From positions 62,001-126,000 of the forward strand of contig NZ_RJVG01000007.1 of assembly GCF_003752155.1 (NCBI RefSeq): DNA of 64,000 bases. The letters are read 5' to 3'. Of the stretch, positions 8,564 to 16,895 are shown in pieces. Source of the stretch: Mobilisporobacter senegalensis (GTDB lineage: Bacteria > Bacillota > Clostridia > Lachnospirales > Lachnospiraceae). Both the position numbers and the translations under genes were made by a program. Under the pieces are notes generated by a model. That model ran no database searches. It was not told the DNA's origin and saw nothing but the letters and a program-made list of their open reading frames with translations. The stretch's first letter is position 1. The number at the start of each line of letters is the position of its first letter.

Positions 8564-9409
8564 TTGCGTAAAAGTCTGAATGAACTTACAAATAATACTT
8601 ATGGATTTGATTTCGAATCATGGTATAAGAATGGTTATTGGCTGGATAAATATATTCCTTACTCTCTTGTAGAAGGAAACAGGGTCATTGCCAATGTATC
8701 TGCTAATATTATGGATTTTGAAATAAATGGGCAAAAGAAACAATATATTCAATTGGGCACTGTCATGACAACTCCTGAATATCGTAACCAAGGCTTATGC
8801 AGTTTCTTAATACAAAAAGTGATACATGAATGGAAAGAAAAAGTAAATGGTATATACCTTTTCGCTAATAATACTGTATTAGACTTCTACCCCAAATTTG
8901 GATTCAGTCAGAGTGTGGAATATCAATATTATAAAGAAATTGAAATATCCAATTTGCAAAACCCTTGCAAAACACTTTGTAAAAAAGTAGATATGTCGAA
9001 TAAGTTTAACCAAAAGATTTTTATAGAATCTATTAATAGCAGCGTGAGCAATACTAAACTTGCTATGAAGAATAATATAGGATTAATAATGTTTTATACT
9101 ACATCTTTCCTAAAAGACTGCATCTATTATATTCCTAAAATTAATACCTATGCAATTGCAGAAATTAAAGGCAATATTCTAATACTTCACGATGTGATAA
9201 GCGATCAGATTATTAACATAGAATTAGTTATTCAGGCATTTCATTCTTTTAATATCACTAAAATAGAATTAGGCTTTACTCCACATGATACAGAAAAATA
9301 TGGGGTATCTTTATTACAAGAGAACGATACAATATTATTTATTTTAGGAAAAGATTTAGAATGCATAGCAAATAATAAAATGATGTTCCCAACATTATCC
9401 CACGCTTAA
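8564..9409 (+). CDS. GNAT N-acetyltransferase with a defective or non-standard start
   Basis: At least 281 residues. The GNAT core is seen in QLGTVMTTPEYRNQGLCSFLIQKV (acetyl-CoA loop R-N-Q-G-L) and LFANNTVLDFYPKFGF. The first usable start codon in this frame is TTG at 8564, but it has no ribosome-binding site. The frame stays open and family-like back to about 8507 (ISNYTYITNYKDN), just after an AAGGAG at 8494-8499. The only ATG there (8514) is in a different frame and stops after 8 codons. Restoring one base after it (ATGCTATT to ATGGCTATT) would give MAISNYTYI in frame. So this is a sequencing or real single-base deletion, or initiation at a rare codon such as ATA at 8510. Substrate unknown. 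Confidence 0.75.
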   Translation: MRKSLNELTNNTYGFDFESWYKNGYWLDKYIPYSLVEGNRVIANVSANIMDFEINGQKKQYIQLGTVMTTPEYRNQGLCSFLIQKVIHEWKEKVNGIYLFANNTVLDFYPKFGFSQSVEYQYYKEIEISNLQNPCKTLCKKVDMSNKFNQKIFIESINSSVSNTKLAMKNNIGLIMFYTTSFLKDCIYYIPKINTYAIAEIKGNILILHDVISDQIINIELVIQAFHSFNITKIELGFTPHDTEKYGVSLLQENDTILFILGKDLECIANNKMMFPTLSHA

Positions 9410-9458
9410 ATGAAATAATATAAGTCAGCTTGATTTTCTCTGGCTTAGAGGAGAAACA

Positions 9459-10274
9459 ATGATAAAAGTAGATAAATTAGCAAACTGCAACATTAAAAAG
9501 ATTACATACGGCAATAATCCAAGCTTTTTGGGAATTGTATCAGGGGAATGTAAAGGTGATTTATGGGTAGATGATATTAAAAATCCTTCCCTGGCACTTG
9601 TATATTCATATGCTGTTGGTGGTTACGCAATATTAGGCAATCCTCAGGAGGAAGCTATTTGTAATAATTTTTATCATTTTCTGATACATGACCTATTTCC
9701 GGAGTTAAGAAAAAAAGATGAGGATTACTTCGAATTTTCTGCAGAAAGTATACAGATGGAAAAAATCATGCTAAATGTATTTTCTGATAAACGAATTAAA
9801 AATGAAGATGAATATTTCTTTATAAAAAACACCCGAGTAGAAGCATATATACATACATCAAATGAATATAAGATTATAAAGGTAAATGAAAATTTTATCC
9901 AGTTGTTAGAACTAGGTGCATATGAAAATAAAGATTTGTTAGATAAACGATTATTAGAATCATGGGGCTCCTATCATAATTTTCTTAATAAAAGTATAGC
10001 TTTTGCTGCACTATATCAAAACAAAATCGTTGCAATCATCATTGGGACTGCCAGATTCAATAATATTATCCCAATTGACATTGAAACAGAAGAAAATCAT
10101 AGAAAAAAAGGGCTGGCTACTGCTCTGGCACAGTACTTTGTAAATGAATGTATTAACAATCATTTGGTGCCGCAATGGAATTGTGTAGAATCCAATATCC
10201 CTTCAAAGAAAACTGCTCAAAAAGCTGGATTTACTCTTTTGAAAAAGAAACCTTATTACTGGTTTGAAATATAA
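9459..10274 (+). CDS. GNAT family acetyltransferase (two-domain, GNAT_acetyltran type)
   Basis: 271 residues. An N-terminal half without obvious motif (GIVSGECKGDLWVDDIKNPSLALV) resembles the N-terminal domain of the GNAT_acetyltran (PF12746-like) group. The C-terminal GNAT fold has the acetyl-CoA loop ENHRKKGLATALAQYFV (about 210-226) and ESNIPSKKTAQKAGFTLL (about 243-260). Substrate unknown. AGAGGAG sits 7 bases before the ATG. It directly follows another GNAT gene, and the two may share a transcript, but they belong to different GNAT subgroups and are not a tandem duplication. Confidence 0.82.
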   Translation: MIKVDKLANCNIKKITYGNNPSFLGIVSGECKGDLWVDDIKNPSLALVYSYAVGGYAILGNPQEEAICNNFYHFLIHDLFPELRKKDEDYFEFSAESIQMEKIMLNVFSDKRIKNEDEYFFIKNTRVEAYIHTSNEYKIIKVNENFIQLLELGAYENKDLLDKRLLESWGSYHNFLNKSIAFAALYQNKIVAIIIGTARFNNIIPIDIETEENHRKKGLATALAQYFVNECINNHLVPQWNCVESNIPSKKTAQKAGFTLLKKKPYYWFEI

Positions 10275-10312
10275 AAGTTGATATTATTAATATCAGGAAT
10301 AAAAGTGTAAAA

Positions 10313-10354
10313 CTAGGCTAAATAGTAATTTCAACAAATATACTATCAGCCTAG
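10313..10354 (-). terminator. Terminator downstream of the ArsR gene
   Basis: CTAGGCT/AGCCTAG (7 bp) and ATAGTA/TACTAT (6 bp) form a bulged stem between two convergent genes. On the minus strand it is followed by TTTTACACTTTT, so it best terminates the ABC-ArsR operon. Confidence 0.65.
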
Positions 10355-10390
10355 CCTATACTTTAATATCATTCATGTAAAAATCCGTGC

Positions 10391-11347
10391 TCACCTCATT
10401 ATATATTCATATAAATTATAAGGAATATAATCAATTGCATCTTTACAAATTATGTAATGAATATAATTTCCATGTCTGTATTTTTCTACTAACCCCGCAG
10501 TAAATAATAATTTTAAATGCTTTGATATCCCTGCTTCAGTGATTTTAAGGGCTAAAGCCAGGCTTTGTGTGGATACAGGACCCTTTCTCATCTCGTGAAG
10601 TATTTTAAGACGTGTCTCATCACCTAGCGCTTTAAAAATAAGTACCAGATCTGATGGAACAACTCCTTTTTTCTCTTCAATTACTACTAATTTTGTAAGC
10701 CCTAATATTCCTTTTTCTTCAGACATAAGAAGATGAGGACTCATAAATGTACTAGCTGTAATAACTATCTTATTTAACTTAGTAGCATCAAAATGATATT
10801 CCTTATTCTTATGTAATATAATTTCTGTTCCATTCACTTCTATTCTCTCATGAATTTTATTTATCCTATTTAGTAAGCCTTCTTTATAACATTCATTTAA
10901 TTCCTTTTTTAGAATACGGATTAAAAAGGGCTGTAAATACTTAATTTCATTTATAAATATCTTGTTATAAAATTCAGTCATCACGTTTATAATTAAATTT
11001 TTTTCACTATTATTAATGCACTTATTATAGCTTCTAAATATTTTATTCCATCTATATAAATTTAGCCTTTGAAGTTCAGCAATTGCGTCTTTGATATTCA
11101 AGTCTGAATATGGATTCATTTCAGAAAAATCCATAATTATAAGCCATTGATTCGTAATAGAACTAACATACTGTATATCTCTTATTAATTCTGTTGATAT
11201 TGTTCCAGCTGTTGTTTCTATCCATTTTAATCTATCCAGATGGTGGTCAGGGGCTGAAATCACATGAAGTGCTGCAAGCATCTCAAAAAGTGGTGAAAAC
11301 ATAAATTCACCTTTGATATCCTCTTGATAATAAACTCCTATATTCAT
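10391..11347 (-). CDS. ArsR-family transcriptional regulator with large N-terminal domain
   Basis: 318 residues, about three times a plain ArsR protein. The C-terminal ~80 residues carry the winged helix (ALGDETRLKILHEMRKGP, then LKITEAGISKHLKLLFTAGLVEKYR as recognition region). The N-terminal ~230 residues show no metal-binding Cys motif, so it is probably not a classic metal sensor; similar long ArsR proteins exist in Firmicutes with an uncharacterised N-terminal domain. AGGAG precedes the ATG at 11347. It is the last gene of the permease-ATPase-permease operon (79-bp gap), so it likely regulates that transporter, perhaps through the palindrome at 14051-14074. Confidence 0.82.
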   Translation of the reverse strand: MNIGVYYQEDIKGEFMFSPLFEMLAALHVISAPDHHLDRLKWIETTAGTISTELIRDIQYVSSITNQWLIIMDFSEMNPYSDLNIKDAIAELQRLNLYRWNKIFRSYNKCINNSEKNLIINVMTEFYNKIFINEIKYLQPFLIRILKKELNECYKEGLLNRINKIHERIEVNGTEIILHKNKEYHFDATKLNKIVITASTFMSPHLLMSEEKGILGLTKLVVIEEKKGVVPSDLVLIFKALGDETRLKILHEMRKGPVSTQSLALALKITEAGISKHLKLLFTAGLVEKYRHGNYIHYIICKDAIDYIPYNLYEYIMR

Positions 11348-11426
11348 GTCTTTCTCCTAAACTGTAAATAAATATTCACTGTATTCTATGGGCACAAGAA
11401 ATATGGTTAAGACTCCACTATGATTA

Positions 11427-12236
11427 CTAGAATAAAGTAAGATTTCCTGTCATACGTGTATGTTTCTCTACTTTATTTATGATTATCATTATGGAACTTA
11501 TTAATATACTAATTATAATTAGACTAATAAAAATAAGGTTCCGTATATCATAGAGGGAACTTCCTAATAATAATACTCTTCTTGTTCCTTCAATAGCATA
11601 GGTTAATGGAAAGATTACACTTAATACTTTTGCCCATACTGGAAATAACTCTGTTGGAACCTTAACGCCCGAAAAGATTTCCATAGGTTCTTCTAAGATA
11701 GTAAATAAAAATCCAGAATCTCTTGAAAATAAAAATATTGAATTAAGAAACATTCCCCATAAAGATGCCATTACCATTATGATTAAAAATAAAACAACAC
11801 ATGGTATAACATTTGCATTAATTTCTTCCTTCTTCAGAATTAGCATAAATACTGAAAACACCAGCATTACTATAATACTTTCAAATAAAGAAGCTACAGC
11901 ATTACCTAAGAGTACGGCCGCTCGGTTGGTGGGTGAAAGATAGATTAGTTCCAGAGTACCGCTTACTCTTTCAAAAGAAAAATTCCATGCTGACTGAACC
12001 AGAGACCGAAAAAAACTCATAACCATATATCCTATTAATAAATATATTATCACATTTCCCTGGGTAATGTAAATCACATTGCTTTTCATGAGATCAAATG
12101 TTTGAAAACTATAATAGGTAGTTATAAAACTTAAAAGAGGCCAGAGAAATAAAGATATGTAGATAATCTTGCTATGGAAATAATTTTTATGTTGCTTTTT
12201 TATTTCTGCTAATAATGTTTTTATAAATGCTCTCAT
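11427..12236 (-). CDS. ABC-2 type transporter permease
   Basis: 269 residues with about six hydrophobic segments (IIYISLFLWPLLSFITTYY, VIIYLLIGYMVMSFF, SIIVMLVFSVFMLIL, VIPCVVLFLIIMVMASLWG and others). WNFSFERVSGTLELIYLSPT is the cytoplasmic coupling region seen in ABC-2 exporters. Its start is 1 bp from the stop of the ATPase gene, and its AAAGGAGG lies inside the end of that gene, indicating translational coupling. It is the second permease of the operon and would pair with the one at 13219-14031 as a heterodimer. Exported substrate unknown. Confidence 0.88.
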   Translation of the reverse strand: MRAFIKTLLAEIKKQHKNYFHSKIIYISLFLWPLLSFITTYYSFQTFDLMKSNVIYITQGNVIIYLLIGYMVMSFFRSLVQSAWNFSFERVSGTLELIYLSPTNRAAVLLGNAVASLFESIIVMLVFSVFMLILKKEEINANVIPCVVLFLIIMVMASLWGMFLNSIFLFSRDSGFLFTILEEPMEIFSGVKVPTELFPVWAKVLSVIFPLTYAIEGTRRVLLLGSSLYDIRNLIFISLIIISILISSIMIIINKVEKHTRMTGNLTLF

Positions 12237-12237
12237 A

Positions 12238-13206
12238 TTATACCTCCTTTGAAATTTGAAGTATTGTATCCTCTAGACAAGGTTCCTGTTCATACAATTC
12301 TTTTATATACCAACCCTTCACAGTACATATCCTTGATAATTCCAGCGACATGCTATCTTTACTATTAATATGCACTCCGTCATTTTCCTGCCTAATTATC
12401 ACGGATGGATCGATACTTTTTAATATTGTCACTAAAGTATCAAGAATATCATTTGTAGTATTATAAATATTTAATAAATAATTTTTTCTATGAAATGTTT
12501 TGTTTGCTAGTTCTTTTACCGTTCCCTTTTCAATTAATATTCCATCATTTAATAAATATATATAATCACATAATTCTTCAATTTCCCCCATATAATGTGA
12601 GGTGAGTAGAATCCCTTTATTCTGTTGTTTTGCTAAATATTTTACATGTTGTCGTAATTCTTTAGAAACAACAGCATCTAAGCCAATCGTAGGTTCATCA
12701 AGAAATAAATACTCTGGATCATTAACCAATCCTCTTGCTATCTGAAGCCTTTGTTTCATTCCTTTTGAAAAAGTTTCAACAGGCACATTTTCTTTTCCTT
12801 TCAATCCAACCAAATCAAAAAGTTCTTCAATTCTCTTCTTTAATATATTATTTGGAATATTATAAAGTTGTCCAAAATACCATAGATTTTCAAATGCTGT
12901 AAGCCGCCAGTAAATCATCCTTTCTCCACCAGCTATCATATTAATTCGTTTCTTTACCTCTTTTGGATATTTAATAGCATCAATACTATCCATAGTATAT
13001 ATTCCTGCTGTTGGCGCTAATAATGTAGTAAGCATTTTAATTGTAGTAGTTTTTCCTGCTCCATTTATTCCCAAAAGTCCTACAATATTTCCTTTTTCAA
13101 TCTGAAGTGAGATATCCTTCACTGCCCTTATCTGTTGTTTTTCTGTTTTTAAACCTTTTCCTACTTTTACTGAATATGTCTTTTGTAAATGCTCTGCTAT
13201 TATCAT
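12238..13206 (-). CDS. ABC transporter ATP-binding protein
   Basis: 322 residues. Walker A is GINGAGKTTT (about 46-55), the signature region is ETFSKGMKQRLQIARGL (the LSGGQ variant FSKGM), Walker B is YLFLDEPTIGLD, and the switch His lies in LLTSHYMGEIEEL. The C-terminal ~90 residues are a substrate-unspecific tail common in DrrA/NodI-like ATPases. Energises the two flanking ABC-2 permeases, most likely for export. GGGAG precedes the ATG at 13206. Confidence 0.92.
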   Translation of the reverse strand: MIIAEHLQKTYSVKVGKGLKTEKQQIRAVKDISLQIEKGNIVGLLGINGAGKTTTIKMLTTLLAPTAGIYTMDSIDAIKYPKEVKKRINMIAGGERMIYWRLTAFENLWYFGQLYNIPNNILKKRIEELFDLVGLKGKENVPVETFSKGMKQRLQIARGLVNDPEYLFLDEPTIGLDAVVSKELRQHVKYLAKQQNKGILLTSHYMGEIEELCDYIYLLNDGILIEKGTVKELANKTFHRKNYLLNIYNTTNDILDTLVTILKSIDPSVIIRQENDGVHINSKDSMSLELSRICTVKGWYIKELYEQEPCLEDTILQISKEV

Positions 13207-13218
13207 GCTTTTTCTCCC

Positions 13219-14031
13219 TTATCCATTAATTTTCTCAAGTGCTGCTTCCTCACATCGTTTCATAACGCCAAATCCAACTATAATATATATTGTACTTAAT
13301 ACAAATACCTTCATATAGCTGTAGAGCAGATCCTCAATTCCCATTCCTAAAAGAGCTGTATTACGAATTAAAATAACTCCTTCTGTAATCGGAATAAAGT
13401 TCGCACATATGTTTAACCATTCAGGCAAATATTTTGTTGGAAATGTAATACCTGAAACTAAAAATAGAAAGGCAAATAAAGTATTTTGTGAAATGTATGT
13501 ATCACGGGTATAAAGCATAATACACCCTAAAATCATAGATACTCCAAAAAAAGCATAAAGTGCAATAAAGAACGAAACAATAAAACCAGATAAATTAATA
13601 TTGGATAAATTCAATCCGAATGGAATTGCTATAAAAAGAGAAATCACAATTTCCATCGTTGTAGTCATCGTTTGAACAAGCATATTGCCAAGGAAATATT
13701 CTACCCTTTTAAAAGGGGCCAGCATTAATGCTTCAAGGGTGCCCTCCCTTAGTTCAGTAATTAAGCTTCTGCTTACATTAAGGCATGTTCTAACTACAAA
13801 GAGATATGTCAGGCTTCCTACAATTACATACCCCATATAATCATTTGTCTTTGTTAATTCAAAGAAATCTGAAGACAGCCTTCCCTCAAATAATAACTTA
13901 TACATAAACCATGCTCCCAGAACCGTATATAATCCGGTCAGTATATTACCTACAAAAAAGCTCATGGGATATGCCCTGTATTGTGTTAATAAATTCTTTT
14001 TTAATATTCCAATCAATATTTGTAAATCCAT
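13219..14031 (-). CDS. ABC-2 type transporter permease (first gene of operon)
   Basis: 270 residues, about six membrane segments (FFVGNILTGLYTVLGAWFMYK, YVIVGSLTYLFVVRTCL, IVISLFIAIPFGL, FIVSFFIALYAFFGVSMILGCIML, FAFLFLVSGITFP, VFVLSTIYIIVGFGV). SRSLITELREGTLEALMLAPFK is the conserved coupling region of ABC-2 permeases. AAGGAGGG lies 7 bases before the ATG at 14031. It opens the four-gene operon that ends with the ArsR regulator. Substrate unknown. Confidence 0.88.
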   Translation of the reverse strand: MDLQILIGILKKNLLTQYRAYPMSFFVGNILTGLYTVLGAWFMYKLLFEGRLSSDFFELTKTNDYMGYVIVGSLTYLFVVRTCLNVSRSLITELREGTLEALMLAPFKRVEYFLGNMLVQTMTTTMEIVISLFIAIPFGLNLSNINLSGFIVSFFIALYAFFGVSMILGCIMLYTRDTYISQNTLFAFLFLVSGITFPTKYLPEWLNICANFIPITEGVILIRNTALLGMGIEDLLYSYMKVFVLSTIYIIVGFGVMKRCEEAALEKING

Positions 14032-14050
14032 ATAGCATCCCTCCTTATTT

Positions 14051-14074
14051 TTGATTAACTAATTAGTTAATCAA
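14051..14074. promoter_or_regulatory. 24-bp perfect palindrome, putative operator of the ABC-ArsR operon
   Basis: The 12-base half TTGATTAACTAA is followed directly by its exact reverse complement. It lies between the transcription start expected from the promoter at 14100-14128 and the ribosome-binding site of the first gene. The operon's own ArsR protein is the natural candidate ligand (inference). Confidence 0.65.
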
Positions 14075-14099
14075 GATCGATTTCTTTTAAAGTAGAGGT

Positions 14100-14128
14100 A
14101 GTATATAGAAAGAAATTTAAATTGTCAA
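14100..14128 (-). promoter_or_regulatory. Promoter of the ABC-ArsR operon
   Basis: On the minus strand TTGACA (14123-14128), 17-bp spacer, TATACT (14100-14105). Confidence 0.75.
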
Positions 14129-14236
14129 TATCTTTTAACTTATTCATTTTCAAATACCACTATGATAATTTGAATTGTTTCATCTTTAAAAAACATTACT
14201 TGTGGCAACTATTGGTTATTAATATAACTCCAATTT

Positions 14237-14456
14237 CAGCCTTGCCACATATCCTAAAAAAGCTAGTGGCAGGTCCAATAGTAATTTCAAATGTTTTTCG
14301 TTCAGATACATTGTGGAGTACGATTTGTACGAGAATGAGAGCTGTATTTAAGCTCGCAGTCACGAACAAATCGTACTATACTGTGGAGCTGACGAAAAAC
14401 ATGAAATACTATTTGACCAAGCACTAGCTTTCAATATCCTTTTCTGCAAGGCGTCA
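14237..14456. repeat. Long-hairpin dispersed repeat, copy A
   Basis: A ~220-bp element related to 19645-19861. The left arm contains CAGCCTTGCC, AAAAAAGCTAGTG, ATAGTAATTTCA and ATGTTTTTCGTT. The right arm contains the inverse series GACGAAAAACATGAAA, TACTAT, GCACTAGCT and GCAAGGCGTC. The apex is a separate stem AGTACGATTTGT / ACAAATCGTACT with a small inner stem GAGCT/AGCTC. It carries no credible gene. It begins 10 bp after the gntR stop codon. It could be a MITE-like remnant or a structured RNA. Confidence 0.75.
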
Positions 14457-14465
14457 TATAGCATC

Positions 14466-15140
14466 CTACTTAAAATACTCAGGATATTCTTTTCTTAATT
14501 CTTTTTCATCTACTTTATATCTGGATAAATGCTTAATTATAATCTCCTTTGCTAAAACCTTGTCACGCTTCTTGATTGCTTCTGCGATAGCCCTGTGATC
14601 TGAGTAAACCTTACTGTCTTTGATCACATTTAAACTAAGGCTTCTTACACGATCAAAATGAGTCATTAATCCTTCAAATAGCTCATAAGTAAACTCTTTG
14701 TTATTTATCTTAAATAATAATTTATGAAACTCATTATCTAACTGGAGCTGTTTCTCTTTCATATTATTATCCTTATAGAATTCCTGAAGTTTCAAATTTT
14801 CCTCCAGCTCAATAATATCTGTTTCTTTTGCTACGTCACAGGCCATTTCGATCATAGCTGATTCAAAGGTGAGCCTAAGGAATCTGGCTTCTTCAACTAA
14901 ATCACTGTCAATCAGAGAAATAAAACTTCCTCTTTGAGGATAGATTTCAACTATCCTTAATTTACTTAATTCTATAAGTGCCTCTCTTACAGGTGTCCGG
15001 CTTAACCCCAAATTCAATGCCAACTCATTTTCGCTCACCAAACTTCCTGGTTTTAACTCTAAGGACACTATATTATCTTTTAAGATCCGATACGCATATT
15101 CTCTTGCACTTTCTTTAGCCAAACGTTCTGTAATGTACAT
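14466..15140 (-). CDS. GntR-family (FCD) regulator of uronate genes
   Basis: 224 residues. The winged helix (about 12-75) contains LKPGSLVSENELALNLGLSRTPVREALIELSKL, the hallmark of the FadR/UxuR branch. The C-terminal FCD domain includes EARFLRLTFESAMIEMA, DNEFHKLLF and DHRAIAEAIKKRD, with the His residues that often bind a metal or ligand. It follows uxuB by 91 bp, so it is likely the uronate-responsive repressor of uxaC-uxuA-uxuB. Assignment as UxuR/ExuR-like is inference from context. A GGAG site precedes the ATG at 15140. Confidence 0.85.
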   Translation of the reverse strand: MYITERLAKESAREYAYRILKDNIVSLELKPGSLVSENELALNLGLSRTPVREALIELSKLRIVEIYPQRGSFISLIDSDLVEEARFLRLTFESAMIEMACDVAKETDIIELEENLKLQEFYKDNNMKEKQLQLDNEFHKLLFKINNKEFTYELFEGLMTHFDRVRSLSLNVIKDSKVYSDHRAIAEAIKKRDKVLAKEIIIKHLSRYKVDEKELRKEYPEYFK

Positions 15141-15197
15141 TTTCTTCTCCTAATCAAATATTATGTAAACAAAAAGCAATATTCATTAATATTAAAT

Positions 15198-15221
15198 ATA
15201 CCTTAGCAATAACAAAGGTAT
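15198..15221. promoter_or_regulatory. Inverted repeat between uxuB and gntR
   Basis: ATACCTT and AAGGTAT are 7-bp inverted arms around a 10-base spacer, 10 bp past the uxuB stop. It could be an attenuating hairpin or a GntR operator; a TTGACA just upstream on the minus strand (15222-15227) hints at a gntR promoter with a poor -10 box. Confidence 0.4.
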
Positions 15222-15231
15222 TTGTCAAATA

Positions 15232-16842
15232 TCAGGTATTTAGATATTTCCTTAGGGTACTTCTTACTGCCCCAATATCCCTGATGAGTTCTTTAAAGAT
15301 ACCTTCAACTTTTTCACCCAACCCAATATCATATAGATTTACACCAAAAATCTCCTTATTAGATAAAATGTCCAATAGCAAATTATGTACCCCTTCTGTT
15401 TTTCCTAAACTTATCTTTGACATAATTGGTGTCAATGATGTTAAAAGTGGATCTGGACTTAATTCAAATGCATTTCCATTATCATCAACAGCCATTAAAT
15501 AACGGCACCAACCGGCCAATACAAGGGGAATAAAAGTCAGATCTGTTACATGAAATTGAGGATTAGCAGCATATGCTTTCATTGTTTCACCAAAACGGAT
15601 TCCCAATTTTTGCGAAGTATCTGTTGCAATTCTTTGTGGTGTATCTGGCATAAATGGATTTGGCAAACGAACTCCAACAACTTCGTCAATAAAATCTTTC
15701 GGATTAATGATTTCTGGATCAGTTACTACTGGCAACCCTTCCACATAACCAAGTTTTTCAACTAATGCTACTAACTCTGTATCTTTCATCTCATCTGAAA
15801 TCTTTTCATAAGATAATAAGCAGCCAAATATGGCCAGCGCAGTATGAAGTGGATTCAAACAGGTACAGACTTTCATCTTTTCTACCTTATTCACTGTTTC
15901 TTTATCCGTGTAAATAATTCCTCCCTGGTCAAGCGGCAGACGCCCATTCTTAAATGTGTCTTCAATAATTAGATATTGTGACTCTTCTGCATTCACAAAT
16001 GAAGCAACATAAGTATTTTTTGATGTTACTACAGCTGTCGTATCTTCGAATCCTATGGATTCTAACATATGAATAACAGACTCTGCAGGCCTTGGAGTAA
16101 TTTTATCAATCATAGACCAGGGATAAGATATCTCATTGTTCACATAAAATAAAAATTCAGGTTCTACAAGATCATTTTCTACCCAAACCCTTGCAAATGT
16201 TGTTACAGCCTCTTTTAATCTCGTACCATTATGGGAACAGTTATCCATGCTTACCAAAGTGAGTGGTAATCTGTTTTTTAAATATCTTTTATAACATAAT
16301 GCAGTTAATTTACCAATATAACTGATTGCCTTATTCGGTCCCATCAAAAAATCATTGAAAACATCCGGAAGATACTTTCCTTTTTCATTGACTAAACTGT
16401 ACCCTTTTTCAGTGATGGTAAACGAAACCATCTTAAGGCCTGGAGTTTGGAATATATCAATCAGCCTGGTCCAATCCTTCGTATTATTAGTATCTACACA
16501 CAAAGATTCAGTGATGCTTCCAATTACTTTTTTCACTAACTGTCCATCTGATTTTAAAGTAACAAGAACACTAAGATCATCAAATCTTTTATAACTTTTC
16601 TCGATTATTTCATAATCATACCCTTCCGCTACGATAATACCAGTTTTTATAATGCCTCTATTTAATAAATCCTGACATACAGCTGCCGGAAATGCACGAA
16701 AAATATTTCCTCCCCCAAAATGAATCCATTCCGGGGTATTTCTTGTATCTTTTACCATTTGCTCCCGGTCAAATTCGGGCAATTCAAATCCACGGTCTTT
16801 CCATTGCTTTTTATTCTTTAATGATTCGTTATTTAATTTCAT
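15232..16842 (-). CDS. uxuB: Fructuronate reductase (mannitol dehydrogenase family)
   Basis: About 536 residues, a long-chain polyol dehydrogenase. WIHFGGGNIFRAFPA near residue 40 is the nucleotide-binding start. MDNCSHNGTRL, SYPWSMIDKITPRP and KVCTCLNPLHTALAIFGCLL (catalytic Lys/Asn/His region) follow. Placed beside uxuA and uxaC, it most likely interconverts fructuronate and mannonate with NAD(H). It is longer than E. coli UxuB (~486) but matches the Clostridial form. An in-frame GTG at 16851 is an alternative start; the ATG at 16842 was preferred because AAAGG lies 11 bases upstream, which is not decisive. Confidence 0.86.
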   Translation of the reverse strand: MKLNNESLKNKKQWKDRGFELPEFDREQMVKDTRNTPEWIHFGGGNIFRAFPAAVCQDLLNRGIIKTGIIVAEGYDYEIIEKSYKRFDDLSVLVTLKSDGQLVKKVIGSITESLCVDTNNTKDWTRLIDIFQTPGLKMVSFTITEKGYSLVNEKGKYLPDVFNDFLMGPNKAISYIGKLTALCYKRYLKNRLPLTLVSMDNCSHNGTRLKEAVTTFARVWVENDLVEPEFLFYVNNEISYPWSMIDKITPRPAESVIHMLESIGFEDTTAVVTSKNTYVASFVNAEESQYLIIEDTFKNGRLPLDQGGIIYTDKETVNKVEKMKVCTCLNPLHTALAIFGCLLSYEKISDEMKDTELVALVEKLGYVEGLPVVTDPEIINPKDFIDEVVGVRLPNPFMPDTPQRIATDTSQKLGIRFGETMKAYAANPQFHVTDLTFIPLVLAGWCRYLMAVDDNGNAFELSPDPLLTSLTPIMSKISLGKTEGVHNLLLDILSNKEIFGVNLYDIGLGEKVEGIFKELIRDIGAVRSTLRKYLNT

Positions 16843-16895
16843 CTTCCGCACAACCTTTCTTTCTGGATTGAAATTTTATCGATTTCTTGGATATT

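Noticed and set aside
14122-14427. A 101-codon plus-strand frame between the ABC operon and gntR
   Set aside because: It runs through repeat copy A, starts inside the minus-strand promoter of the ABC operon, has no ribosome-binding site, and copy B does not preserve the frame.
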